Counted from the stretch's first letter, positions 1 to 8,845 are shown. The stretch: 64,000 bases of DNA from Deinococcus depolymerans (GCF_039522025.1 NZ_BAAADB010000003.1:444200-508199), one strand, 5' to 3'. Notes: generated from the sequence alone by a model not told the origin. Translations and numbers: made by a program.

Positions 1-363
1 CGCGGGTTCCTGACCGGCCAGATCAGAACCCCGGACGATTTCGCGCCCGACGACTTCCGCCGCCACAACCCCCGCTTCCAGGGCGAGGCGTTCCAGCAGA
101 ACCTCGACCTGGTCACGCAGGTGCAGGCCATCGCCGCCGAGAAGGGCTGCACGCCCGGCCAGCTGGCCCTCGCCTGGGTGCTCGCGCAGGGCCGCGACGT
201 GGCCCCCATTCCCGGGACCAAACGCGTGAAGTACCTCGAGGAGAACCTCGGTGCGCTGAACGTCACCCTGACCCCCGACGACCTGACCCGCATCGACGGG
301 GCGTTCCCGCAGGGCGCCGCCGCCGGGGACCGCTACCCGGACATGAGCGCCGTCAACCGCTGA
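1..363 (+). CDS. Aldo/keto reductase, C-terminal part
   Basis: The frame is open from the first base, so only the last 120 residues are present. The sequence [10 protein letters not shown] followed by [18 protein letters not shown] is the typical C-terminal NADPH-binding region of aldo/keto reductases of the YajO/Tas type (helix, then an I-P-G loop, then K-R). Such enzymes are cytosolic NADPH-dependent reductases of aldehydes and ketones; the substrate cannot be told from this fragment. The catalytic Asp/Tyr/Lys/His part lies outside the window. Confidence 0.9.
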   Translation, partial: RGFLTGQIRTPDDFAPDDFRRHNPRFQGEAFQQNLDLVTQVQAIAAEKGCTPGQLALAWVLAQGRDVAPIPGTKRVKYLEENLGALNVTLTPDDLTRIDGAFPQGAAAGDRYPDMSAVNR

Positions 364-419
364 CGGGAGGCGTGAATCGTGCGGTGCCGGGACACGTCCC
401 GCACTCCCCTGACCTGCAG

Positions 420-466
420 GGACTCGGATGGAACGGTGTTTGCAACCCATTCCATCCGAGTCCGTC
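420..466. repeat. Short palindromic repeat, family 1
   Basis: A 14-bp perfect inverted repeat (420-433 with 450-463, core GGACTCGGATGGAA) around a 16-nt loop. It is the short form of the repeat family in this window: only the first hairpin of the long element with the GTCC ends retained. It lies 56 bp after the aldo/keto reductase stop. Confidence 0.85.
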
Positions 467-468
467 TC

Positions 469-606
469 ATACGGACTGCCGTTTGTTTCGCCGACAATCC
501 GGAACTTCACCGGATTGCCAGCTCCACGTCCGGAATCCGTTTCTCTCCTACTCGCATCCGCTCGGATTGAATGGTCTTTGCAGCCCATTCAATCGGAGTC
601 CGTCTT
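469..606 (-). repeat. Long structured repeat, family 1
   Basis: Full-length copy in reverse orientation, with outer edges ATACGGACT and (mutated) AGTCCGTCT. The hairpin-I end (core ATTGAATGG/CCATTCAAT) faces the luxR-type gene; the outermost bases at 605-606 belong to that gene's TAA stop codon. The other end carries CCGTTTGTTTCG and the hairpin CAATCCGG/CCGGATTG. Confidence 0.9.
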
Positions 607-1222
607 ACACGCTGACCAGCCCCAGCGCGATGCCGCGCGCGACTGCCCCGGCGCGGCTCTGCACGCCCAGCTTGGAGTACAGCGCCTGCACGTGAAACTT
701 GACGGTGCTCTCGGACACGCCCAGGTCACGGGCGGCACGTTTGTTGCTCAGGCCCTCGGCCAGCAGGGCCAGCACGTCACGCTCGCGGGGCGTGAGGCTC
801 ACGTCACCCGCAGGCACGCCCGCCGCATCGTCATCCTGCAGGTCCGTGGGCGCCTCCGGAGCGGGAGAGGGCAGCAGCGCCGGCGGCAGCACGGCCAGCC
901 CGGCAGCGGCGCCCAGCACCCCGGCCAGCAGCTCGGCGGGCGTGGCGTCGGCGCCCAGCGCCGCCCAGCCGCCCGCGCTCAGGTCCGGCAGCAGCGCGGC
1001 CCACACGCCCGACCCGATCGCCACCAGCGCCGGGTGGCCGCCCAGGGCGTCCGGGTCGGCCAGCCACGCGTCGTCCACGATCAGCACGTCCGCCGGGCCA
1101 CCATCGGCCGGGCCGCGCAGGCCACCGGCCGCCAGGATCGCCTGCATGCCCGCCGCCAGCACCGCCGAGGCGACCGCCACCTGCACGGTCGGCAGGTGCG
1201 GCGGGGCGGGCGGGCGGCTCAT
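605..1222 (-). CDS. LuxR-family DNA-binding response regulator
   Basis: About 205 residues. The C-terminal 60 residues are a clear LuxR helix-turn-helix ([15 protein letters not shown] ... [19 protein letters not shown]). The N-terminal 130 residues look like a degenerate receiver domain: one hydrophobic strand ends in VDDAW, but the acidic pocket and conserved Lys are hard to place, so phosphorylation is doubtful. I chose the ATG at 1222 because GTAGGATCAGGC precedes it; TAGGAT could be a -10 box for a leaderless start or AGGA a ribosome site. A start at 1240 is possible. No sensor kinase is adjacent. The stop codon TAA overlaps the edge of a family-1 repeat. Confidence 0.85.
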   Translation of the reverse strand: MSRPPAPPHLPTVQVAVASAVLAAGMQAILAAGGLRGPADGGPADVLIVDDAWLADPDALGGHPALVAIGSGVWAALLPDLSAGGWAALGADATPAELLAGVLGAAAGLAVLPPALLPSPAPEAPTDLQDDDAAGVPAGDVSLTPRERDVLALLAEGLSNKRAARDLGVSESTVKFHVQALYSKLGVQSRAGAVARGIALGLVSV

Positions 1223-1248
1223 GCCTGATCCTACCGGCACGGCGCGGC

Positions 1249-2304
1249 TCAGCGTTCCCCGACCCGTACCGGCAGGTCCTGCTCCTGCCCGCCCCGCAGG
1301 AGGCGCAGCGTGACGGTCTGCCCGGCCTGATCCTGCACCCGCGCCAGCAGTTCACGCGGGTGCCGGACCGGGGCGCCGTCCAGCGCCAGCAGCACGTCCC
1401 CGACCATCACGCCCGCCTGCGCGGCCGGCCCGGCCGGGTCCACCTGCACGACCGTCAGGCCCACGCGGCCACCCTGGGCCCATCCGCCCGGTCTCCACCC
1501 GCCCGGACCCCACGGGCCACGCGGTCCACTGGGGCCGCCGCGCCCACGCCCGCCCTCCTGTCCGCGGTCACGCCCTGGCCCGGCCCGGTGCCCGCGCTCC
1601 CACGGACCGCCCGCCCGGGGACCGCGGGGCCACTGCGCCGCTTCCCGGTTCGCCTCATCCCCATCCCCGGCCCCCCCGGACCCGGCCTGCGCGTCCGGGA
1701 AGTGCACGGGCTGCGCGGACAGACCCAGGTACCCGCGCGGCACGCGGCCCTGAGCGTCCAGCAGCGCCGCCACCCGCAGCGCCCGCCCGGCCGGAACGGC
1801 CAGCAACTCGCCGCGCCGCACCCCCGCATTCAGCACGCCCACCAGCGTGCCGTCCGCGCCGACCAGCGCGCCACCACTGGACGCCGGGAACGGCGCCGCC
1901 CCGCTGGGCAGCCAGCCCTGCCCCGGCCCCCGCGTCGGCGCCCCGCGCCCGTACAGGCCCAGCGCCGCCTGCACGCCATGCGGCGGGCGGCCCACCGCCA
2001 GCAGCAACTCGCCCACCCGGGGCTCCGCGCCCGGTTCCAGCGCCGGAACACCCAGGCCCGGCACGCGCAGCAACGCCAGATCCGTCGCCGGGTCACGCCC
2101 CGCCACGGCCGCGCCCCGGCGCTCGCCAGCGGCCGTCACGACCGTCACTTCATCGGTGGGCAGCACGTGCGCCGCCGTCAGGATCAGGCCCTCACCGATC
2201 ACCGTGCCACTCACGGGTCGCGCCGCCCGGACCTGCACCACCCTCTCCGACGCCGCCTCGACCGCGTCCGCCATTCCCTTCGAAAGTTCAGAAAAGATCG
2301 TCAT
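1249..2304 (-). CDS. HtrA/DegP-like serine protease with PDZ domain
   Basis: 351 residues. A trypsin-like domain (about 15-200) holds the triad: H46 in LTAAHVL, D75 in [10 protein letters not shown]143 in PASSGGALV (usual form GNSGGP). Residues about 207-280 are a Gly/Arg/Pro/Trp-rich low-complexity linker, followed by one PDZ domain (281-351) ending in [14 protein letters not shown]. HtrA proteases degrade or chaperone misfolded envelope proteins. I see no signal peptide or membrane segment in the chosen form, so it may act in the cytoplasm or be exported unusually. I chose the ATG at 2304; a GTG two codons upstream is possible. A 3-codon ORF (ATG TGG GCA TGA) overlaps this start. The gene is divergent from the ACT-domain gene. 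Confidence 0.85.
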   Translation of the reverse strand: MTIFSELSKGMADAVEAASERVVQVRAARPVSGTVIGEGLILTAAHVLPTDEVTVVTAAGERRGAAVAGRDPATDLALLRVPGLGVPALEPGAEPRVGELLLAVGRPPHGVQAALGLYGRGAPTRGPGQGWLPSGAAPFPASSGGALVGADGTLVGVLNAGVRRGELLAVPAGRALRVAALLDAQGRVPRGYLGLSAQPVHFPDAQAGSGGAGDGDEANREAAQWPRGPRAGGPWERGHRAGPGRDRGQEGGRGRGGPSGPRGPWGPGGWRPGGWAQGGRVGLTVVQVDPAGPAAQAGVMVGDVLLALDGAPVRHPRELLARVQDQAGQTVTLRLLRGGQEQDLPVRVGER

Positions 2305-2411
2305 GCCCACATGGTGATCCCCGCGCCCCGCCCGCACGCCCGGCAAACGGACAGGTGCCCACCCTGGCCGGATGGAGGGGCCGGCCCGGACCGCACCTGC
2401 AGAGGGGGCGC

Positions 2412-2417
2412 TATCCT
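2412..2417 (+). promoter_or_regulatory. -10 box for leaderless ACT gene
   Basis: TATCCT followed by 6 nt and the ATG at 2424. This spacing puts the transcription start on the start codon itself, the usual layout for leaderless genes in Deinococcus. No convincing -35 is seen. Confidence 0.55.
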
Positions 2418-2423
2418 GCCGCC

Positions 2424-2804
2424 ATGCCCCAGACCCTGTCCGTGGTGCCCGGCGAGTACGCCGTCTCACAGCTGCCTGCCGGGAGCGCCGCGCCCGCCTG
2501 GGCCTTCACGGGCGACCTGTGGTGCGTCCTGGGCGTCAGCGACGAACTGTCCGTCGTGTGCCCCGCCGCGAACGTCCCGCCCGGCGTGACCACCCAGCCC
2601 GGCTGGGCCGCACTGAAACTCCACGGTCCGTTCGACTTCACCCTCAGCGGCATCCTCGCCAGTGTCCTGAACCCCCTGCGGGACGCGGAGGTCGGCATCT
2701 TCGCGCTGTCCACCTTCAACACCGACTACGTCCTCGTGGCGCAGGCCGACCTGCGCCGCGCCGCCCAGGCCCTCCGGGCGGCCGGGCACACGCTGCTGGA
2801 CTGA
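2424..2804 (+). CDS. ACT-domain protein
   Basis: 126 residues. The pattern (WCVLGVSDELSVVCP, then GWAALKLHGPFDFTLSGILASVLNPL, then EVGIFALSTFNTDYVLV) matches small proteins with two ACT-like folds related to aspartate-kinase regulatory domains. These are thought to bind amino acids; the ligand is unknown. The ATG at 2424 is supported by a -10 box 6 nt upstream. The TGA stop shares its last base with the repeat that follows. Confidence 0.8.
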   Translation: MPQTLSVVPGEYAVSQLPAGSAAPAWAFTGDLWCVLGVSDELSVVCPAANVPPGVTTQPGWAALKLHGPFDFTLSGILASVLNPLRDAEVGIFALSTFNTDYVLVAQADLRRAAQALRAAGHTLLD

Positions 2805-2961
2805 TACGGACTCGGATTGAATGGGCTTTGCAGCCCATTCAATCCGAGCGAAGCGACTCGTAGAGCTGCCCCGCAGAGCAGGAGAAAAACGTCCCTCCGG
2901 ACGTGGAGCTGGCAAGCCGGTGAGGTTCCGGATTGTCAGCGAAACAAACGGCAGTTCGTAT
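2804..2961 (+). repeat. Long structured repeat, family 1
   Basis: Full element, hairpin-I end first (GATTGAATGGGC/GCCCATTCAATC), outer ends ATACGGACT and AGTTCGTAT. Its first base is the A of the ACT-gene TGA. The third hairpin is of the CTGGCAA/TTGTCAG type. It is followed head to tail by a second copy after one spacer base. Confidence 0.9.
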
Positions 2962-2962
2962 G

Positions 2963-3097
2963 ATACGGACTCCGATTGAATGGCTTACAAAGCCGTTCAA
3001 TCCGAGCGAAGCGAGTGGGAGAAAACCGGGTTCCGGACGTGGAGTGAACAGATCGGTGGTGTTCCGATCTGTTCACGAAACAAACGGCAGTCCGTAT
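2963..3097 (+). repeat. Long structured repeat, family 1
   Basis: Second tandem copy in the same orientation, outer ends ATACGGACT and AGTCCGTAT. Here the third hairpin is the GTGAACAGATCGG / CCGATCTGTTCAC type. Compared with the preceding copy both arms have changed together, so pairing is kept. Confidence 0.9.
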
Positions 3098-3108
3098 GAG
3101 CAGGCAGT

Positions 3109-3131
3109 GGGGACCCGTGGACACGGTCCCC
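3109..3131 (-). terminator. Hairpin after the GNAT gene
   Basis: GGGGACC/GGTCCCC stem with a 9-nt loop, just after the stop of the minus-strand GNAT gene. There is no clear U tract, so a terminator role is only suggested. Confidence 0.35.
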
Positions 3132-3137
3132 CTGTCC

Positions 3138-3656
3138 CTACAGTTCAGTTCCTTCCGGGTTCAGGATCACGTACCGCGTGACCGCCACCACCTGACCCCC
3201 GTACGTTTCCGGGTTCGCGTGGCCTTCCTCGCGCATGCCCAGGCGGCGCATCAGCGCGTGCGACCGGGCGTTCGGCGCGTGCACGTGCGCCGTCACCCTC
3301 GGCAGGCCCGCTGCCCACGCCAGGGTCAGCAGGTCCCGGCACGCCCCGAACGCCACCCCGCGCCCCCACTGCGCCCGGTCCCCGAGGGCGATCCCCAGCT
3401 CCGCGCCGTCCGGCCCGATGCGGCCCAGGTCCGCGTACCCGACCAGTTCGCCGTTCACCGTGACCCCCCAGCGGCGGAAAGCAGCTTCCTGCGCCGCGAT
3501 GATCGCCTGCCAGTGCCGCCGCACCACCCGCGCCGACAGGCCCGGCGTCCAGTCCACCGCGCGGCAGAACACCGGGTCTGCCGCCCACCGCACCGCCGCG
3601 GCCTCATCACCGGGGCGCAGGGGCCGCAGGGCGACCGTCACGCTGTCGGGCGTCAT
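3138..3656 (-). CDS. GNAT-family N-acetyltransferase (RimJ/RimL type)
   Basis: 172 residues. It has the layout of RimJ/RimL-type acetyltransferases: [15 protein letters not shown] at the start, GYADLGRIG and AELGIALG strands, [14 protein letters not shown] as the acetyl-CoA loop, and [17 protein letters not shown] near the end. The substrate is unknown. The ATG at 3656 overlaps the stop of the upstream gene by 4 nt (ATGA), so the two are translationally coupled. Longer versions of this frame run into the neighbour and are not real. Confidence 0.85.
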   Translation of the reverse strand: MTPDSVTVALRPLRPGDEAAAVRWAADPVFCRAVDWTPGLSARVVRRHWQAIIAAQEAAFRRWGVTVNGELVGYADLGRIGPDGAELGIALGDRAQWGRGVAFGACRDLLTLAWAAGLPRVTAHVHAPNARSHALMRRLGMREEGHANPETYGGQVVAVTRYVILNPEGTEL

Positions 3657-4672
3657 GGGGTCAGGTCCGCCACGATCTGCGCGGCGCTGGCCGTGCGCGC
3701 CTGCCGGTAACCGTCCCCGGCCCACAGGCTCAGCAGTTCCGGGTTGCCGGCTTGGGCGGCGGCGGCGCGCAGGGGGCGGGTCAGGGCGTTCTGGGTGGGG
3801 GTGGGCAGGGGAGAGGTGACGGTGTCGGTGAAGGAGTTGCGCAGGCCGCGTGCGGGTCGGCCGCTGAACGCGCGGGTCAGGACGGTGGGCCGCCCCTCCC
3901 GCAGCGCGGCGCGGTATGGGGCGGTGGTTCCGGCCTCGTCGGCCAGCAGGAACGCCGTGCCGCACTGGGCAAGGGCCGCTCCGGCCTGCAGGGCGGCCTG
4001 CACGTCCGCGGCGGCCATCAGGCCCCCGGCGGCGATCACGGGCACGCTCAGGGCCGCGCTGACCTGCCGGGTCAGGTGCAGGGTATCCGCGTGGTCATCC
4101 TGCATCCACCCGCCGCGGTGACCGCCGGCCGCGCCGCCCTGCACGGTCACGGCGTCCACGCCGTCCTGCGCCAGCAGGTGCGCTTCCCGGAGGCTGGTGG
4201 CCGTGCCGATCACCAGCACGCCCGCTGCGTGCAGGGCGTCCAGTGCGGCGGGTGGCAGGCGACCGAATGCGAAGGAGAAAGCAGCGGGCGGATCGGCGAG
4301 GACCGCGTTCAGCTGCGCGCCGAAGTCCTCCTGCACCTGCGGCGGCAGCGTGGGCGGTGGCAGGTGCAGCGCCGCGTGGAAGGGCGCCAGTTCCTCGAGG
4401 GCCAGGGCAACCGCTGCGGGCGTGACGGTGGGGACCGGCTGCGGCGCGAACAGGTTCACCAGAAACGGCCGGTCCGTATGGGCGCGCACGGCCGCCATCG
4501 CCCCACCGATCTGCGTGGGCGTCAGGTACGCCGCGCCCAGGCTGCCCAGCCCGCCGGCCTGCGACACGGCCGCCGCCAGGGCCGGTGTGCCCACGCCGCC
4601 CGCCATGGGGGCCAGGACGAGCGGGACGCGCAGGGTCGCTTGAAATTCCGGCCAGGACCGCAGTGCGTTCAT
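3653..4672 (-). CDS. Nitronate monooxygenase family, FMN-dependent
   Basis: 339 residues, a TIM-barrel flavoenzyme. [32 protein letters not shown] is split here as the N-terminal FMN-binding and AGGLG motifs, and [12 protein letters not shown] is the signature loop with the active-site His of the 2-nitropropane dioxygenase family. The family oxidises alkyl nitronates such as propionate-3-nitronate to carbonyl compound and nitrite. The ATG at 4672 lies 7 nt from a TACGCT -10 box, so it is probably leaderless. It is in an operon with the GNAT gene and divergent from the deacetylase-like gene. Confidence 0.88.
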   Translation of the reverse strand: MNALRSWPEFQATLRVPLVLAPMAGGVGTPALAAAVSQAGGLGSLGAAYLTPTQIGGAMAAVRAHTDRPFLVNLFAPQPVPTVTPAAVALALEELAPFHAALHLPPPTLPPQVQEDFGAQLNAVLADPPAAFSFAFGRLPPAALDALHAAGVLVIGTATSLREAHLLAQDGVDAVTVQGGAAGGHRGGWMQDDHADTLHLTRQVSAALSVPVIAAGGLMAAADVQAALQAGAALAQCGTAFLLADEAGTTAPYRAALREGRPTVLTRAFSGRPARGLRNSFTDTVTSPLPTPTQNALTRPLRAAAAQAGNPELLSLWAGDGYRQARTASAAQIVADLTP

Positions 4673-4679
4673 GCCGCCC

Positions 4680-4685
4680 AGCGTA
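4680..4685 (-). promoter_or_regulatory. -10 box of nitronate monooxygenase operon
   Basis: TACGCT on the minus strand, 7 nt before the ATG at 4672. It overlaps by 2 bp the -10 box of the divergent gene, so both promoters share the same TA. Confidence 0.55.
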
Positions 4686-4689
4686 GCCT
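4684..4689 (+). promoter_or_regulatory. -10 box of deacetylase-like gene
   Basis: TAGCCT on the plus strand, 6 nt before the GTG at 4696. It overlaps the minus-strand -10 box at 4680-4685. Confidence 0.5.
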
Positions 4690-4695
4690 GCGGGG

Positions 4696-5637
4696 GTGGG
4701 GTTCACGCATCCGTTCCGGGCGTTCACGCCGTTTCGCCGCGCGGCGTACGTGGGGTCGCCCGCGCCGCGCCGTCAGTTCCTGCCGCGCGAGTTCATCGCG
4801 CCGCTGCTGGACGGCGCGGCCGCCCGATTGCCGCTGCTGGACGCGCCGGACCTGCCGTGGGCGCTGGCCGAGGCGGTGCATGACCCGGCGTTCCTGGCCC
4901 GCTGGCGAGACGGGCGGGTGACCCGCATCGAGGAACGGGCGCTGGGCTTTGCGTGGAGCCCCGCGGTGGTCGAGCGGGGCCTGGGCAGCAGCGGCGCGAC
5001 CCTGGCCGCCACCCGCGACGCCCTGAGCGTGGGGCTGGGAGTGAACCTGGGGGGCGGCACGCACCACGCGCACGCCGGTCACGCCGAGGGGTTCTCGTTC
5101 CTGAACGACGTGGCGATCAGCGCCCGCTGGCTGCTGGACTCCGGGCAGGCCAGCCGCATCCTGATCCTGGACCTGGACGTGCATCAGGGGAACGGCACGG
5201 CCGCCATCTTTGCCCGCGAGGAACGCGTGCTGACCGTCAGCGTGCACGCGCAGAACAACTACCCCTTCCGCAAGGAGGTCAGCGACCTGGACATCCCCCT
5301 GCCCGACGGGACCGGGGACGCCGCGTACCTGAACGCCCTGGACCGCGAGGTGGCGCCGGTCGTGGCGGCCTTCGCGCCGGACTTCGTGTACTACCTGGCC
5401 GGGGCGGACGTGCTGGAGGGAGATCAGCTGGGCAAGCTGGCCCTCAGCCCGGCCGGGGTGCGCCGCCGGGACGACCGGGTGCTGCGCTGGGCCGCGCGGG
5501 CCGGCCTGCCGACCGTGACCGTCATGGCCGGCGGGTACAACCGCGACCCGCACGCCCTGATCGCCGCGCGCCTGGGCACCCTCGACGCCGCGCTGGGTGC
5601 CTTCGGGTGCGCGGCGTCCCCGGCCGGGCCGGCCTGA
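4696..5637 (+). CDS. Histone-deacetylase-superfamily hydrolase
   Basis: 313 residues, GTG start. The zinc-hydrolase motifs are intact: [20 protein letters not shown] with the catalytic His pair, [15 protein letters not shown] with the Asp and His zinc ligands, and [16 protein letters not shown] with the second Asp ligand. Bacterial members deacetylate small molecules (acetylpolyamines, acetoin-related) or lysines; the substrate here cannot be told. GTG at 4696 is favoured by the -10 box 6 nt upstream and the open 23-bp gap to the divergent neighbour. The TGA stop shares its last base with a short repeat. Confidence 0.88.
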   Translation: MGFTHPFRAFTPFRRAAYVGSPAPRRQFLPREFIAPLLDGAAARLPLLDAPDLPWALAEAVHDPAFLARWRDGRVTRIEERALGFAWSPAVVERGLGSSGATLAATRDALSVGLGVNLGGGTHHAHAGHAEGFSFLNDVAISARWLLDSGQASRILILDLDVHQGNGTAAIFAREERVLTVSVHAQNNYPFRKEVSDLDIPLPDGTGDAAYLNALDREVAPVVAAFAPDFVYYLAGADVLEGDQLGKLALSPAGVRRRDDRVLRWAARAGLPTVTVMAGGYNRDPHALIAARLGTLDAALGAFGCAASPAGPA

Positions 5638-5688
5638 TACGGCTTCCGATTGAACGGGTTGGGCAAACCATTCAACCGGAGTCCGTAT
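5637..5688. repeat. Short palindromic repeat, family 1
   Basis: A near-perfect 52-bp palindrome with ends ATACGG and CCGTAT and core ATTGAACGGGTT/AACCATTCAA. It begins on the last base of the deacetylase-like gene's TGA and ends near the converging SIMPL gene, so it may act as a two-way terminator. Confidence 0.85.
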
Positions 5689-5716
5689 GAGGCGTGGCGG
5701 TCCGCCCGCCCTCCGT

Positions 5717-6487
5717 TCAGCGGACCACGAAGTCGATCTCCACGACGGCCGTCACGTCCTTTTCCAGGCTGCTGGTGTCGTAACTGCCGCTGTCCTCAAC
5801 GCTCGTCTCGAAACGTGGCGTGATCTGGAACACGCCCATGCGGGCGTTCTTCACGGCTCCCACCGAGTTTCCGGCGCTCTGCGCGATGGCCTGCGCGCGG
5901 CGCTGCGCGTCCTGGCTCGCCTCCTTCAGCAGCTCGAGTCGCACGTCGGCCAGCCGGGTGTACAGGTACTCGATGTCACTGCTCTCGATGCTCACGCCGT
6001 CCGTGCTGGCCTGCACGAACGCGGCAGTGGCGTCGGATACCGCGCCCTGGATCCGGCGGATGTCGTTCGACTGCAGGCGGTAGGTCTCGCTGACCACGAA
6101 GCGGGTGCGTTCCACCTCGCGGTTCTCGCCGTTCAGCGTCTCGATCACGGTGTAGCGTTCCGGGCCGGCGTTCACGGGTTCGCGCCGCAGCTCGTCGGGT
6201 TTCAGCGTCTGTGCCTTCAGGAAGGAGTCCACGGCCGGCTGCGTGGCCCGGAAGGTCCGGTACGCGCCCTGCAGGCTCGTGTCGTCCACGCTGCGCACCG
6301 TGAACCGCCACACCGCCTGGTCGGAGGTGATGCTGCGCCGGGCGCTGCCGGTCACGTTGATCACGTCGCTGGCGTTACGCAGGTCGCCCAGGCCGCGCAC
6401 GACCAGCACGCCGGTCAGCACGAAGGCCGCCGAGGCGATCGCGGTGGCGAGAACGGCACTGAATCCGGCACGGGAGGAACTGGTCAT
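5717..6487 (-). CDS. SIMPL (DUF541) domain protein, membrane-anchored
   Basis: 256 residues. One N-terminal hydrophobic segment (about 9-30, AVLATAIASAAFVLTGVLVV) is probably an uncleaved anchor or signal sequence. The rest is a SIMPL domain (INVTGSARRSITSDQAVWRFTV at its start and a VVEIDFVVR strand at its end). SIMPL proteins are periplasmic or surface proteins of unclear function, linked to oxidative stress in some bacteria and forming ring-like oligomers in others. The ATG at 6487 has a weak TAAGCT -10 6 nt upstream. It is divergent from prfC. Confidence 0.85.
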   Translation of the reverse strand: MTSSSRAGFSAVLATAIASAAFVLTGVLVVRGLGDLRNASDVINVTGSARRSITSDQAVWRFTVRSVDDTSLQGAYRTFRATQPAVDSFLKAQTLKPDELRREPVNAGPERYTVIETLNGENREVERTRFVVSETYRLQSNDIRRIQGAVSDATAAFVQASTDGVSIESSDIEYLYTRLADVRLELLKEASQDAQRRAQAIAQSAGNSVGAVKNARMGVFQITPRFETSVEDSGSYDTSSLEKDVTAVVEIDFVVR

Positions 6488-6536
6488 GCGGTCAGCTTAC
6501 GCCGCCGCGCGTGTGGCGTGACGGGGTGCGGCCCGG

Positions 6537-6542
6537 TATCAT
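6537..6542 (+). promoter_or_regulatory. -10 box upstream of prfC leader ORF
   Basis: TATCAT, 6 nt before an ATG at 6549 that opens an 8-codon ORF. This suggests the prfC transcript starts on that ATG. Confidence 0.45.
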
Positions 6543-6548
6543 GCGGGA

Positions 6549-6575
6549 ATGACGGTTCTCCTCACGCCACCCTAG
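6549..6575 (+). CDS. Possible 8-residue leader peptide before prfC
   Basis: ATG ... TAG encodes MTVLLTPP. It starts 6 nt after a TATCAT box, so it could be read as a leaderless ORF. Its UAG stop is followed at once by a GCGGGA/TCCCGC hairpin (about 6576-6593), with the prfC ribosome site about 75 nt further. Two Pro codons before a stop are slow to translate and terminate. A role in sensing termination for RF3 synthesis is my guess. Confidence 0.3.
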   Translation: MTVLLTPP

Positions 6576-6656
6576 CGGGAGTCGAGTCCCGCGTTTGCAC
6601 TCCCCCCGTTCCCCCCCCGCTTCGGGCCGCGCTCGTTCAGGCCCGCAGGAGTTCCC

Positions 6657-8255
6657 ATGACCAGCCCCGACACCAACCCCGCCGCGCTGAGCAGCGAGAT
6701 CGCCCGCCGCCGCACGTTCGCCATCATCAGCCACCCGGACGCCGGGAAGACCACCATCACCGAAAAACTCCTGCTGTACGGAGGCGCCATCCAGGAGGCC
6801 GGCAGCGTCACCGCCAAGGAGGGCCGCAGCCACACCAAGAGCGACTGGATGAGCATCGAGCAGCAGCGCGGCATCTCCATCAGTTCCTCCGCGCTGACCT
6901 TCGAGTACGGGGGGCGGCACATCAACCTGCTCGACACCCCCGGACACCAGGATTTCAGTGAGGACACCTACCGCACCCTGACCGCCGCCGACAGCGCCCT
7001 GATGGTCCTGGACGCCGCGCGTGGCGTGCAGGCGCAGACCGAGAAGCTGTTCGCGGTGTGCCGCAACCGGGGCATTCCGATCCTGACCTTCGTGAACAAG
7101 ATGGACCGCCCCGCCCAGGACCCCTTCGAACTGCTCGAGCAGCTCGAAGGCATCCTGAAGATCACGGCCGTGCCGCTCACGTGGCCCATCGGGGACGGAC
7201 CGGACTTCAAGGGCGTGTACGACCTGCAGACCGGGCAGGTCCTGGCCTTCGAGCGCACGTCCGGCGGCAAGCACCGCGCGCCCATGCAGACCAGCGGCCT
7301 GAACGACCCGAAACTGGACGCCCTGGTCGGCGCGGACCTCGCCGCGAAACTGCGCGAGGACGTCGAACTGATCCAGGGGGCCATGCCGGAATTCGAGGAA
7401 GCGAAATTCCTGAGTGGCGAACTCACCCCGGTGTTCTTCGGATCCGCCATGAACAACTTCGGCGTCGAACACTTCCTGAGCAACTTCGTGGACCTCGCGC
7501 CGCCTCCCGGCGCGGTCGAGACGAACCTGGGCGAACGCAGCCCGGAAGCACCGTTCGCGGGCTTCATCTTCAAGCTGCAGGCGAACATGAGCAAGCAGCA
7601 CCGTGACCGCACCGCGTACATGCGCGTCATGAGCGGGCACTTCGAGCGTGGCATGGACGTCACGCACACCCGCACGGGCCGCAAGTTGCGGCTCTCGCAG
7701 GCGCACACCCTGTTCGCGCAGGACCGCGAGAAGGTCGAGGAAGCGTACCCGGGCGACATCGTGGGTCTCGTGAACCCCGGCGTGTTCCAGATCGGGGACG
7801 TGATCAGCCTCGACGCCAAGGTCACGCTGCCCGGCTTCCCGCGCTTCACGCCCGAGACGTTCGCCACCATCAGCCTGAAAGACGTCGGGAAACGCAAGGC
7901 GTTCATGAAGGGCCTCACGCAGCTGGCCGAGGAAGGCGTCGTGCAGGTGTTCTACCCCACCGACGGCGCCCGCGATCCCTACCTGGGCGCGGTCGGGCCG
8001 CTGCAGTTCGAGGTGTTCCAGGCCCGCCTTCAGGAGGAGTACGGCGTGGACGTCGAGATGCACGTCACCAGTTACGGGCTGGTGCGCTGGCTGGCCGGCG
8101 ACCCCACCAACGTCGCCCGCTTCGCCCGCCACGTCGAGGACGACCAGGGCCGACCCGTCATGCTGTTCCGCAGCAAGTACGACCTGGAATACACCGCCGA
8201 GCAACACCCGGAAATCGAGTTCCTGCCGCTGCCGAAAGACCTCACCCGCGTATAG
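6657..8255 (+). CDS. prfC: Peptide chain release factor 3 (RF3)
   Basis: 532 residues, the usual length. The translational GTPase motifs are present: [15 protein letters not shown] (P-loop, with the Asp typical of RF3), [16 protein letters not shown] (G3) and NKMDRP (G4), with the RF3 insert and C-terminal domains after them. RF3 uses GTP to recycle RF1/RF2 from the ribosome after termination. The ATG at 6657 has AGGAG 7 nt upstream (CAGGAGTTCCCATG). An apparent leader ORF with a hairpin precedes it. The TAG stop is followed by a second palindrome family. Confidence 0.96.
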   Translation: MTSPDTNPAALSSEIARRRTFAIISHPDAGKTTITEKLLLYGGAIQEAGSVTAKEGRSHTKSDWMSIEQQRGISISSSALTFEYGGRHINLLDTPGHQDFSEDTYRTLTAADSALMVLDAARGVQAQTEKLFAVCRNRGIPILTFVNKMDRPAQDPFELLEQLEGILKITAVPLTWPIGDGPDFKGVYDLQTGQVLAFERTSGGKHRAPMQTSGLNDPKLDALVGADLAAKLREDVELIQGAMPEFEEAKFLSGELTPVFFGSAMNNFGVEHFLSNFVDLAPPPGAVETNLGERSPEAPFAGFIFKLQANMSKQHRDRTAYMRVMSGHFERGMDVTHTRTGRKLRLSQAHTLFAQDREKVEEAYPGDIVGLVNPGVFQIGDVISLDAKVTLPGFPRFTPETFATISLKDVGKRKAFMKGLTQLAEEGVVQVFYPTDGARDPYLGAVGPLQFEVFQARLQEEYGVDVEMHVTSYGLVRWLAGDPTNVARFARHVEDDQGRPVMLFRSKYDLEYTAEQHPEIEFLPLPKDLTRV

Positions 8256-8257
8256 GG

Positions 8258-8350
8258 ATGAACGGTTGAAAGTGAGCAGGTGAAAGTGACCAGTTGAAAG
8301 TCGATGGTTGATGGTCGGTTCCTCACCTCCATCAACCATCCACTTTCAAC
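8258..8350. repeat. Palindromic repeat, family 2
   Basis: After the prfC stop come three GTTGAAAGT/GTGAAAGT-like units. A stem follows: GTTGAAAGT (8293-8301) and GATGGTTGATGG (8303-8314) pair with CCATCAACCATC (8329-8340) and ACTTTCAAC (8342-8350). A related element occurs at 40314-40374, also directly after a TAG stop and between converging genes. It probably serves as a transcription terminator. Confidence 0.65.
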
Positions 8351-8358
8351 CTGCCGTC

Positions 8359-8516
8359 ATACGGACTGCCGTTTGTTTCGTTCACAGATCGGAACCCCAC
8401 TGAGCTGTCACCGCCACGTCCGGAGGGGCGCCCAGCTCCTTCTCTGCGGAGCAGCTCTCCGAGTCGCATCCGCTCGGATTGAACGGCTTTGTCAGCCATT
8501 CAATCGGAGTCCGTAT
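8359..8516 (-). repeat. Long structured repeat, family 1
   Basis: Full element in reverse orientation between the converging prfC and PII-like genes. The hairpin-I end abuts the PII-like gene; the T at 8516 is part of that gene's TGA (TCA on this strand). The third hairpin here is imperfect. Confidence 0.9.
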
Positions 8517-8845
8517 CAGACCTTGACGAATTCCTGCACGCCCATGACGAACATGACGGCCCCGCCGACCGGCACCTCGACCGGATCGCCGACCAGGCCC
8601 TCGTTCTGCTCGCCCATGGGGACGCTGGGCGCGACGAGGCGGGTGCGGGTGCGGCAGGTGCGCTGCACGTGACGTTTGAGTTCCTCCAGGCGGCTGTCGT
8701 CGACGCCGATCATCAGGGTGGTGTTGCCCTCCCGCAGGAAGCCGCCGGTGCTGGCGAGCTTCGTGACTTCGAAGGCATTCTGGGACAGGACGCGGACCAG
8801 CGCGGTCGCGTCGGCGTCCTGAATCACGGCGAGCACAAGCTTCAT
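8516..8845 (-). CDS. c-di-AMP receptor-like PII protein (DarA/PstA family)
   Basis: 109 residues, the usual size of the family once called DUF970/Yaa[45 protein letters not shown] and the C-terminal [13 protein letters not shown] are family hallmarks; the [11 protein letters not shown] loop binds c-di-AMP in Gram-positive homologues. It would act as a cytosolic sensor; the partner is unknown. The ATG at 8845 lies 7 nt from a TATTCT -10, so it is probably leaderless. It is a single-gene unit with a family-1 repeat at its end. Confidence 0.87.
   Translation of the reverse strand: MKLVLAVIQDADATALVRVLSQNAFEVTKLASTGGFLREGNTTLMIGVDDSRLEELKRHVQRTCRTRTRLVAPSVPMGEQNEGLVGDPVEVPVGGAVMFVMGVQEFVKV

Noticed and set aside
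1360..2589. Plus-strand ORF opposite the HtrA-like gene
   Set aside because: Antisense of a protein with an intact catalytic triad and PDZ domain; no motif in the plus frame.
2804..3097. Tandem repeats as a CRISPR array
   Set aside because: Units are about 140 bp, structured and adjacent without spacers; no cas genes are in the window.
3653..3965. N-terminal extension of the GNAT gene
   Set aside because: The 102 extra residues overlap the nitronate monooxygenase gene and are Arg/Pro/Gly-rich shadow sequence; the ATGA overlap gives the better start.
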